In this document: positions 1 to 6,414 of the stretch, in pieces
How the letters are laid out: each line of letters starts with the position of its first letter
Position numbering within the stretch: the stretch's first letter is position 1
Assembly (NCBI GenBank): GCA_021796315.1
Contig: JAJYOH010000140.1
Span: 1 to 11,220, forward strand
Source of the DNA: Chloroflexota bacterium
GTDB lineage: Bacteria > Chloroflexota > Anaerolineae > Anaerolineales > Villigracilaceae
DNA: 11,220 nucleotides
Direction of reading: 5' to 3'
Program-made: the position numbers and the translations under genes
Notes under the pieces: generated by a model
Databases searched by the model: none
What the model saw: only the letters and a program-made list of their open reading frames with translations
What the model was told of the DNA's origin: nothing

Positions 1-134
1 CTCTTTTGCCTGAAGCCAGCATATCGGTATTACTTAACCCCTTGCTGATGCTCGTTTTGACGATATTGATAATGACCACCGGCCTGATGCGTTCCTTCCA
101 CGGTAACCCAAGCGAATCGAGAATACAAGGATAA
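1..134 (+). CDS. C-terminal end of a GT87/DUF2029-like membrane glycosyltransferase (5' part outside window)
   Basis: An open frame runs in from the left edge (first full codon at base 3) and stops at TAA 132-134. The 43 visible residues begin LLPEASISVLLNPLLMLVLT and contain one hydrophobic helix followed by a short polar tail. The stretch PEASISVLLNPLLM matches PETSISTLLNPLAM, residues 394-407 of the complete glycosyltransferase at 606-2387, so this is the last membrane segment of a related protein. From that alignment I infer the same fold and role: a polytopic enzyme moving a sugar from a lipid-phosphate donor on the outer face of the membrane. Unlike its relative, it ends soon after this helix and has no TPR extension. 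The stop TAA shares its last base with the ATG of the next frame (TAATG), which suggests translational coupling or a deletion junction. The catalytic part is not visible. Confidence 0.7.
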   Translation, partial: LLPEASISVLLNPLLMLVLTILIMTTGLMRSFHGNPSESRIQG

Positions 135-616
135 TGGTAAGATATCCAAACAGCTTCACCCAAAATTGCAGTCAATATTCGCAGGATACAGAATCCAGAA
201 AAACCGGTGGAGCGCCACCCCGGGATATTCACGTTGCCATCGGCAACTTTATTCTTGACGCGATGAATGGTGGGCCAATCATTGTGCAAGGCGATGGCAC
301 ACCACAACGCTCGTATCTCTATGCTACCGATTTAGCCATCTGGCTCTGGACAATTCTGTTTAAAGGTCAATCCTGCCGTCCACATAATGTCGAAAGCAAT
401 GAGTCGTTCTCCACAGCAGAAGTCGCCCAATGTGTGGCTAAACAATTCCCCGAAACAATCGGTGTAAAGATCATCGGCATAGCAAATCCGCAGAAAAGGC
501 CGGAACGATATATTCCAGTTATTCAACGCGCAAGAAACGAACTGGGATTAAGCACCTCGATCACGCTCTCAAAAGCACTTTGTCTAACCATCAAGAATCT
601 TAAACATGGAACATAA
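134..616 (+). pseudogene. Truncated NAD-dependent epimerase/dehydratase, extended SDR family (C-terminal half only)
   Basis: This 160-residue frame carries the C-terminal substrate-binding half of a sugar-nucleotide epimerase/dehydratase. Diagnostic segments are DIHVAIGNFILDAM (31-44), GDGTPQRSYLYATDLAIWLW (53-72), RPHNVESNES (82-91, where relatives usually read YNVGS) and RYIPVIQRARNELGL (125-139). An intact family member has about 310-350 residues and begins with a GxxGxxG NAD-binding loop, followed by a YxxxK catalytic pair. Both are absent, and the upstream DNA is already the tail of another gene, so the N-terminal half has been deleted. The first 25 or so residues do not resemble the family, so the fold seems to start only near residue 27. 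The Y-to-H and G-to-E changes in the YNVGS motif fit loss of selection. The frame overlaps the previous stop by 1 base and the next gene by 11 bases. It cannot work as an oxidoreductase as it stands; a short expressed protein with another role is possible but unlikely. Confidence 0.75.
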
Positions 617-2387
617 GATCATGCCCACAGCAAGATTGAAACAAGTACATATCCAATTAGCATTATGGATTTTATTGATGGGCTTCAGTTTATCGTTTCT
701 ATGTAACTATATTATCGGGAACTACTTAAACCTTGGCTATCCGTACAACACTTTCTTCTTTGCCCCAGAGTCCAAGTTCCTTGACTTCTATCTGCCTTAC
801 AAAATCGCCGATAATCCTTATCTCCATCTCACAGACCATACCGAGATGACTACCAACCCCTTTGTCGTGCCAGAGATCACCCCGGGGAAATACTGGGAAA
901 TCAATCAGTCCGGACCAGTCTACTTTCCTTTTGCCTATTGGCTGATCCTGCCATTCCGGTTGTTCTCAATCGAGACATCATTTATACTGTATTTGCTGAT
1001 AAGCATTGGGGCTTTTCTCTACATATGCTATCGTGAAATTTACGGAATAGCCGGACTTTCGGCAGTTTTAGTCTTTGGAATTCTATCCTATCCAATGCTG
1101 TTCTTGCTGAACAGGGGAAATTTTGAGTTCTTCATATTCGTTTTTTTGTATTTGTTTTTCTTGTTTTACGAACGCAAACCTTGGTTAAGCACACTGTTTC
1201 TGGCCTTTGCCATCGCATCGAAACTTTTTCCGATTGGATATGTGCTTATCCTGATAGGAGACAAGAAATATAGACTTACTTTTGTTACATTGGGCATTGC
1301 TGCGTTGCTTAACCTAGCCGGCTACGCCCTTTATCCGGGCGGGTTAATAGCCAACATTGGTGCTCATCTGCAAAACCTGCGCATCAGTTCGATTTTTTAT
1401 GCAATGAACGGACGCAACATTGCTTTCAATAACAGTTTTTCAGCTGGAATACAATATCTCATCCTCCTGTTTTCAAAAGGATCGGTTGATAAAAGCATAG
1501 GTTTGGGCGTAGCCAGTGCCAATACAATACTAGACTTCATTCTAATAAGTCTTATCGCAGGCACGACTCTTTTTATCAAAACAAAGCTATGGAAGAAAGC
1601 CGCTATAATAACTTGCGGCATTCTATTGCTCCCACCATCTTCTCCCGATTACAGATTAATACTTTTATATGTACCTTTCTTCATGTGGCTTAAGACCACA
1701 AAGGTGTCAGGATACAACAAAGCATACGCCGCACTTTTTGGGTTGTTGTTTATACCCAAATCTTATCTGCATATTGCGGCTTATCCTGAAACGAGTATTT
1801 CCACGCTACTAAATCCACTTGCAATGATCATCATGGTCACAATAATGACTATTGATGAAAAATCAATGAACAGAGCGAGGGTGAAAATTGCTATCTGGAT
1901 GGATACGCGAAAACTCATAGTTGCAGCAAGCCTATTTTGCGTACTGATTGGCATAAGCATTTTAGCAATTTACATGCTCAACACAAAGAGGCCTTCCACC
2001 TTGCCTGCTAAGAACGTAATCAGTAAGTTGAAATTCTATGGGGAGCAAGCTCAGGCGAACAATGATTACGCAGACGCCCTTGGATATTTTGGTCAATGGC
2101 TGGTCCTTGAGCCCAAAAATCCCGAGGCGCTGCTTGGGATGGCTCGAGCCTACCTTAATACAGGAAAACATTTGGACGCCTATCAACAATATAAGAAGGT
2201 TCTACAAATACAAAATTTAACTGTAGATCAAAAACAAAATGCCGATGCAGGCCTTCAGTCAGCATTTCAATATACATTTTGTGATTTTCGGGTTTTACGA
2301 TTCAAATGGGCAAACGAAATCCAGAGCGAATATCATTCTCTGTTACCAGACCCAGCATCTAATTTAATTACGTGCGGCTTCCAGTAA
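606..2387 (+). CDS. GT87/DUF2029-type polytopic glycosyltransferase with C-terminal TPR domain
   Basis: A 593-residue protein that is mostly hydrophobic up to about residue 415. An Asp-containing loop (FLDFYLPY, 58-65) follows the first helix (about 16-38), where GT-C enzymes usually keep their catalytic Asp. The GT87-like signature NRGNFE is at 169-174 and AIASKLFPIGY at 202-212. Family members use polyprenyl-phosphate-linked sugars and act on the outer face of the membrane. After residue 420 an additional helix (about 436-457) leads into a soluble tail with two TPR-like repeats (about 477-538, with FYGEQAQANNDYADALGYF and ALLGMARAYLNTGKHLDAY), probably a protein-protein docking site. Such a tail is not part of the basic family. 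The ATG at 606 overlaps the epimerase remnant and has no clear ribosome site; the ATG at 621 is an alternative. The gene is visibly AT-rich compared with those after it. Acceptor and sugar cannot be told. Confidence 0.8.
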   Translation: MEHKIMPTARLKQVHIQLALWILLMGFSLSFLCNYIIGNYLNLGYPYNTFFFAPESKFLDFYLPYKIADNPYLHLTDHTEMTTNPFVVPEITPGKYWEINQSGPVYFPFAYWLILPFRLFSIETSFILYLLISIGAFLYICYREIYGIAGLSAVLVFGILSYPMLFLLNRGNFEFFIFVFLYLFFLFYERKPWLSTLFLAFAIASKLFPIGYVLILIGDKKYRLTFVTLGIAALLNLAGYALYPGGLIANIGAHLQNLRISSIFYAMNGRNIAFNNSFSAGIQYLILLFSKGSVDKSIGLGVASANTILDFILISLIAGTTLFIKTKLWKKAAIITCGILLLPPSSPDYRLILLYVPFFMWLKTTKVSGYNKAYAALFGLLFIPKSYLHIAAYPETSISTLLNPLAMIIMVTIMTIDEKSMNRARVKIAIWMDTRKLIVAASLFCVLIGISILAIYMLNTKRPSTLPAKNVISKLKFYGEQAQANNDYADALGYFGQWLVLEPKNPEALLGMARAYLNTGKHLDAYQQYKKVLQIQNLTVDQKQNADAGLQSAFQYTFCDFRVLRFKWANEIQSEYHSLLPDPASNLITCGFQ

Positions 2388-2410
2388 CCAACGACTAACT
2401 GCGCATTTAA

Positions 2411-2416
2411 AAGAGG
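2411..2416 (+). promoter_or_regulatory. Ribosome binding site of the ThDP enzyme gene
   Basis: AAGAGG lies 6 bases before the ATG at 2423 and supports that start. The 35-base gap after the previous stop shows neither a terminator nor a convincing promoter, so co-transcription with the gene before is likely. Confidence 0.6.
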
Positions 2417-2422
2417 CACTTT

Positions 2423-4222
2423 ATGCGTGTTTCCGAATATATATCCCAAAAACTATCCGACGATTTTGGCGTCCGCCATGTCTTCATGCTTACCGGCGGC
2501 GGCTCCATGTTCCTGAATTACGCCATCGGCTCCAACCCAAAGATCAAAACCATTTTCAATCATCACGAACAGGCCAGCGCCATGGCCGCCGAAGGCTACG
2601 CCCGCATCTCTGGAAGACCCGGCGTGCTGAACGTCACCACCGGGCCAGGCGGCATCAACACTTTGAACGGCGTCTTCGGAGCATGGACGGATTCGATCCC
2701 AATGTTGATCCTTTCAGGCCAGGTCAAACGCGAAACATTCATCGGATCGTATGACTTGCCCGGCTTGCGTCAGCTTGGAGATCAGGAAGCCGATATCGTT
2801 TCAATGATCCGCTCGATCACAAAATACGCAGTCACAGTGACCGACCCGCAGACGATTCGGTTTCATCTCGAAAAAGCCTGGCGACTCGCGCAAAACGGAC
2901 GACCCGGCCCGTGCTGGCTCGACATTCCCATTGATGTGCAATCCAGCCAGATAGATGAAACCGCCCTCGAAGGTTTCGCTTCCTCCGCCGACTCAAAACC
3001 TGATCCCGCCAAACTATCCGCTTCCATCGCCAAAACATTGCGCCGTTTAAAAAACGCCGAGCGTCCTGTCATTCTGGCTGGAAGCGGAGTTCGCATTGCC
3101 GGCGTAACCGACCAATTCCTCGATGTCGTTCACAGGCTTGGCATCCCCGTGGTCACCGGCTGGACTCATGACATCATCGCGTCTGACAACCCGCTTTTTT
3201 GCGGACGCCCCGGCACCATCGGCACGCGCGGCGGAAATTTTGCCGTTCAAAATTCAGACGTTCTTCTGATTCTGGGAAGCCGCTTGAACATCCGCCAAAC
3301 CGGATACGCCTGGAAATCTTTTGCGCGCGCCGCATATAAAATCTGGGTGGATGTGGACGCGGCAGAATTGAATCGGCCCACGATCAAACCCGATTTTCCC
3401 ATCCAGGCCGACTTGCGTGACTTCCTGCGCGAGATGAAGGCGCAACTCACGGATTGGGATTCAACAAGATTTAAAGGCTGGCTTTCATGGTGCCGGGAAC
3501 GCAACGAAAAATATCCCGCTGTGTTGCCAAAGCATCGCGCCTTCAACGGAAAGATCAACCCGTATCATTTCATGGAAACATTATTTGACCAGCTTGGCAA
3601 AGACGATATCGTTGTCACCGGTAACGCATCTGCCTGCATCATTTCATTTCAAGCCGGAAAAATAAAATTGGGCCAACGATTATTTTCCAATTCGGGTTCC
3701 GCTTCGATGGGATACGACCTTCCGGCCGCCATCGGCGCAGCCGTGGCTGGAGGCGGCAGGCAGGTGATCTGTCTCGCCGGGGACGGAAGCCTGCAACTCA
3801 ACATACAGGAACTTCAGACGGTGGTCAATTATCAACTGCCGCTGAAAATCTTTGTTCTCAACAACGAGGGCTATCTCTCGATCCGAACCTCCCAAAAGGG
3901 TTTCTTCGGCGGCGCGGTTGGAGAAGGACCGGATTCAGGATTAACTTTCCCTGATACCGTCAAAGTGGCGCGGGCCTACGGGCTTCCGGCCATGCGCCTG
4001 GATACGGCGGATTTTAAAAACGGCATTCGAGACGCGTTGAGGACTCCCGGGCCGGTCGTTTGCGAAGTGATGCTCGACCCATCTCAGGGATTTGAGCCGC
4101 GCCAAAGTTCGCGCGCCTTGCCAGACGGCCGCATCGTCTCCGCGCCGCTGGAGGATATGTATCCATTTTTGGAGCGCGAGGAATTGCAGAAAAATATGCT
4201 TATCCCGTTGTGGGAAGAATGA
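2423..4222 (+). CDS. Thiamine-diphosphate-dependent enzyme, acetolactate synthase superfamily
   Basis: A 599-residue protein with the full three-domain layout of ThDP-dependent decarboxylases/carboligases. The N-terminal PYR domain has the catalytic glutamate in NHHEQASAMAAEGYAR (E49) and the TTGPGG loop (72-77). The central domain is about 195-340. The C-terminal PP domain has the cofactor motif GDGS (453-456) followed by NN (480-481), the usual spacing for binding Mg-ThDP. The end (PLEDMYPFLEREE, 575-587) is typical of acetolactate synthases. Family members decarboxylate a 2-keto acid, usually pyruvate, and attach the resulting two-carbon unit to an acceptor. Its neighbours are sugar genes and no small regulatory subunit (ilvN) is present, so a role in modifying a sugar, as YerE does in yersiniose synthesis, is more likely than branched-chain amino-acid synthesis; this is inference. 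It probably forms an operon with the NeuB-like gene 67 bases downstream. Family assignment is secure; substrate is unknown. Confidence 0.85.
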   Translation: MRVSEYISQKLSDDFGVRHVFMLTGGGSMFLNYAIGSNPKIKTIFNHHEQASAMAAEGYARISGRPGVLNVTTGPGGINTLNGVFGAWTDSIPMLILSGQVKRETFIGSYDLPGLRQLGDQEADIVSMIRSITKYAVTVTDPQTIRFHLEKAWRLAQNGRPGPCWLDIPIDVQSSQIDETALEGFASSADSKPDPAKLSASIAKTLRRLKNAERPVILAGSGVRIAGVTDQFLDVVHRLGIPVVTGWTHDIIASDNPLFCGRPGTIGTRGGNFAVQNSDVLLILGSRLNIRQTGYAWKSFARAAYKIWVDVDAAELNRPTIKPDFPIQADLRDFLREMKAQLTDWDSTRFKGWLSWCRERNEKYPAVLPKHRAFNGKINPYHFMETLFDQLGKDDIVVTGNASACIISFQAGKIKLGQRLFSNSGSASMGYDLPAAIGAAVAGGGRQVICLAGDGSLQLNIQELQTVVNYQLPLKIFVLNNEGYLSIRTSQKGFFGGAVGEGPDSGLTFPDTVKVARAYGLPAMRLDTADFKNGIRDALRTPGPVVCEVMLDPSQGFEPRQSSRALPDGRIVSAPLEDMYPFLEREELQKNMLIPLWEE

Positions 4223-4276
4223 CCAGGCGCAAAATATGTCAAAACAACACAAGCAAATTCATCGTCCAAATAAAGC

Positions 4277-4283
4277 AAAGGAG
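4277..4283 (+). promoter_or_regulatory. Ribosome binding site deciding the NeuB-like start
   Basis: AAAGGAG lies 6 bases before the ATG at 4290. The frame is open further upstream, to 4092, with another in-frame ATG at 4236, but neither has a comparable site, so 4290 is preferred. Confidence 0.75.
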
Positions 4284-4289
4284 AATCAC

Positions 4290-5372
4290 ATGATAAATCG
4301 CGATATTTTTGAGGACCTTTTCGTCCTGGAATTGGCGAACAATCACTGGGGCGATATCCAGCGCGGCCTGCGCATCGTCCACGAATTTGGAACGGTGGCG
4401 CGCTACAACAATGTGCGCGCCGCGATCAAACTCCAGTTCCGCGATGTGGATACATTCATCCACAAGGATTTTCTTGAAAAGGAAAACATCCGCTACATCA
4501 AAAAAACCCTGGACACCAAACTTTCGCACGATGATCTGGCGGCTCTTACGGAAGCGATTCGGCGCATTGGATGTGTTCGAATGGCTACGCCTTTCGACGA
4601 TCGCTCGGTGGAACTGTGCGTGGAACTTGGAATCGAGATCATCAAAGTCGCCAGTTCCGATATTACAGACTGGCCTTTGCTTGAAAAGATCGCGCGCGCG
4701 CGCAAACCCGTCATGGTCTCCACAGGCGGTTCGTCGTTGAAAGACATGGACGATATGGTGACGTTCTTCAATAACCGCAATATTCCGCTGGCGATCAATC
4801 ACTGCGTTTCACTCTACCCATCCGAAGACGCCGAACTTCAACTTAACCAGATTGATTTCCTGCGTAATCGGTATCCCGGTCACGTCATCGGCCTTTCGAC
4901 GCATGAATATCACGACTGGAGTTCGTCCATGTTGATCGCTTACGCCAAAGGCGCGCGCACGTTTGAACGTCACATTGACATCAAAACAGACGACCGTCCC
5001 TTCGCCGCTTATTGTTCCACCCCCGAACAGATCGCCGAGTGGTTCCAGGCTTTTCAAAAAGCGCGCGAAATGTGCGGCGCGCCCGGTACGGAGAAGGCGC
5101 ATTCAACCCAAAAGGAAATTGATTATCTGACTTCGCTTGTGCGCGGCGTGTACGCAAAACGGAATCTCTCCGCGGGCCATGTGCTAACCCCAGACGATTA
5201 TTATCTGGCCATTCCGCTTCAAAAAGGACAACTCTCCTGCCGGGAATTACTCAACGACCAGGTCCTGGCAAAAGATTGCAAAGCAGACGCCCCGCTGATG
5301 GTTGACGCGATGGACAGCCTGTATAACCGGGACGAAAAACTACGTAAACAATTATCCAGCCGCGGCCTGTAG
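4290..5372 (+). CDS. NeuB/SpsE-family sugar-acid synthase (N-acetylneuraminate synthase-like) with SAF domain
   Basis: A 360-residue protein with the NeuB layout: a TIM barrel of about 270 residues and a C-terminal SAF (antifreeze-like) domain (about 284-345, RGVYAKRNLSAGHVLTPDD). Family members condense PEP with an aldose to make a nine-carbon or related 2-keto-3-deoxy acid. Recognisable sites are ELANNHWGD (14-22), KLQF (47-50), ATPFDDRSVEL (99-109), KVASSDITDWPLL (119-131), STGGSS (144-149), the metal-type histidine in NHCVSLYPS (H171), GLSTHE (H205) and FERHIDI (225-231). Several are altered from classical NeuB: GLSDHT is GLSTHE, EKHFTLD is ERHIDI, and the GPDHxxS motif is missing, so the substrate is probably not plain ManNAc. 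The start at 4290 is chosen because AAAGGAG precedes it. The gene lies 67 bases after the ThDP gene and 10 bases before the GT2 gene, so an operon is likely. No CMP-sugar synthetase (NeuA-like) is seen in the window. Confidence 0.85.
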   Translation: MINRDIFEDLFVLELANNHWGDIQRGLRIVHEFGTVARYNNVRAAIKLQFRDVDTFIHKDFLEKENIRYIKKTLDTKLSHDDLAALTEAIRRIGCVRMATPFDDRSVELCVELGIEIIKVASSDITDWPLLEKIARARKPVMVSTGGSSLKDMDDMVTFFNNRNIPLAINHCVSLYPSEDAELQLNQIDFLRNRYPGHVIGLSTHEYHDWSSSMLIAYAKGARTFERHIDIKTDDRPFAAYCSTPEQIAEWFQAFQKAREMCGAPGTEKAHSTQKEIDYLTSLVRGVYAKRNLSAGHVLTPDDYYLAIPLQKGQLSCRELLNDQVLAKDCKADAPLMVDAMDSLYNRDEKLRKQLSSRGL

Positions 5373-5376
5373 GAGG
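5371..5376 (+). promoter_or_regulatory. Perfect ribosome binding site overlapping the previous stop codon
   Basis: AGGAGG starts inside the TAG stop (5370-5372) of the NeuB-like gene and precedes the GT2 ATG at 5383 by 6 bases. This arrangement points to translational coupling and rules out the longer open frame that begins at 5302. Confidence 0.75.
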
Positions 5377-5382
5377 CGCATT

Positions 5383-6309
5383 ATGAAAACCATCAGTATT
5401 GTCACCCCCTGTTACAACGAGCAAGAGAATATTAAGGACCTCTACGAGGGCATCCAAAATGCCATGCAAGGCATGGACTATGAGTACGAGCATATCTTTA
5501 TAGATAATGCATCCAGCGACGGTACCGTGGAGTTGCTTCGGAATCTGACCTCGCAAGATAAACGGGTTAAAGCGATCTTCAATACCCGCAACTTCGGTCA
5601 TATTCGATCGCCTTATTATGGATTACTGCAAGCCACGGGCGATGCAGTTGTCATGATGGCGTCAGACCTGCAAGATCCGCCCGAACGCATTCCCGATTTC
5701 ATTCACAAGTGGGAAGAGGGCTACAAAGTAGTGATCGGCGTCAAAACCAAAAGCCAGGAAGCTGGTCTGTTTTATTGGCTGCGCACGGCCTACTACCGCG
5801 TCCTTCATAATTTATCCGATGTGGAATTGATCGAGCACTTCACAGGCTTTGGAATATATGACCGGCAGGTAGTTGACATTCTACGTAAAATTGACGATCC
5901 CTATCCCTATTTTCGCGGTCTTATTGCAGACATCGGCTTTCCAATTGCCCGTATCCCATTCACCCAGCCGCGCCGCAAACGCGGCAGTACCAAGAATAAC
6001 TTCTACACACTATACGATATGGCGATGCTGGGTATGACCAGTTACACAAAAATTCCCTTGCGCATTGCCGCCATGTTTGGATTTGTCTCAGCGGGACTTA
6101 GTTTTTTAGTCGGCCTGGCTTACCTGATTTACAAACTGATTTTCTGGCAGCAATTTTCCGTCGGCCTCGCCCCGGCTGTCATCGGTCTCTTCTTTCTCGG
6201 CTCAGTTCAATTAATTTTCCTGGGTATTATGGGCGAATATATCGGAGCGATTTACACGCAGGTGATACGCCGTCCATTGGTGATCGAAAAAGAGCGGATC
6301 AATTTTTAG
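5383..6309 (+). CDS. Family 2 glycosyltransferase, DPM1/GtrB/ArnC-like, with two C-terminal membrane helices
   Basis: A 308-residue protein. The N-terminal GT-A domain opens with ISIVTPCYNEQENI (4-17), followed by DNASSDGT (41-48), the NTRNFGH region (67-73), the metal and donor site DLQDPPE (95-101) and GFGIYDR (155-161). KRGSTKNNFY (199-208) corresponds to the basic loop before the membrane part. Two hydrophobic helices follow (about 226-251 and 261-288). This build is typical of enzymes that move a sugar from a nucleotide donor to undecaprenyl phosphate on the cytoplasmic face, supplying lipid-linked sugar to GT-C/GT87 enzymes outside. That fits its neighbours: a GT87 protein upstream and a GT-C-like protein downstream. 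The ATG at 5383 is fixed by AGGAGG. The sugar transferred (glucose, GlcNAc, aminoarabinose or other) cannot be read from the sequence. Confidence 0.88.
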   Translation: MKTISIVTPCYNEQENIKDLYEGIQNAMQGMDYEYEHIFIDNASSDGTVELLRNLTSQDKRVKAIFNTRNFGHIRSPYYGLLQATGDAVVMMASDLQDPPERIPDFIHKWEEGYKVVIGVKTKSQEAGLFYWLRTAYYRVLHNLSDVELIEHFTGFGIYDRQVVDILRKIDDPYPYFRGLIADIGFPIARIPFTQPRRKRGSTKNNFYTLYDMAMLGMTSYTKIPLRIAAMFGFVSAGLSFLVGLAYLIYKLIFWQQFSVGLAPAVIGLFFLGSVQLIFLGIMGEYIGAIYTQVIRRPLVIEKERINF

Positions 6310-6414
6310 GATGTGAACCCGCCTCAAGTCCGCACCCGAAGCGGCCAGTCCATCATCCGGCTTTTCCGGGCCCGCGCCAAATCCTGATCAATCATCCCGG
6401 CGAGAGATGCCTGC
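6310..6414 (+). other. 105-base spacer between the GT2 and membrane-protein genes
   Basis: No gene is seen here. There is a short CCGG-CTTTT-CCGG inverted repeat near 6357-6369, but the stem is only 4 pairs and no T run follows, so it is not called a terminator. No good -35/-10 pair was found. This is the widest gap within block 1, so the last gene could have its own weak promoter. Confidence 0.4.

Noticed and set aside
2423..4222. Calling the ThDP enzyme a biosynthetic acetolactate synthase (ilvB)
   Set aside because: No ilvN or other ilv gene is adjacent and all its + strand neighbours are sugar genes; only the superfamily is supported.
4092..4289. N-terminal extension of the NeuB-like protein
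   Set aside because: It overlaps the end of the ThDP gene, the translated extension is not NeuB-like, and AAAGGAG clearly marks the ATG at 4290. The in-frame ATG at 4236 has no good site.
4239..4802. Minus-strand open frame of 187 codons opposite the NeuB-like gene
   Set aside because: The plus strand encodes clear NeuB motifs throughout; the antisense translation shows no family features and no ribosome site.
5302..5382. Upstream start for the GT2 glycosyltransferase
   Set aside because: The extra residues overlap the NeuB-like gene and do not resemble the family, and AGGAGG precedes the ATG at 5383 at normal distance.
6357..6369. CCGG-CTTTT-CCGG inverted repeat as a terminator
   Set aside because: The stem has only four pairs and no T tract follows; likely chance.
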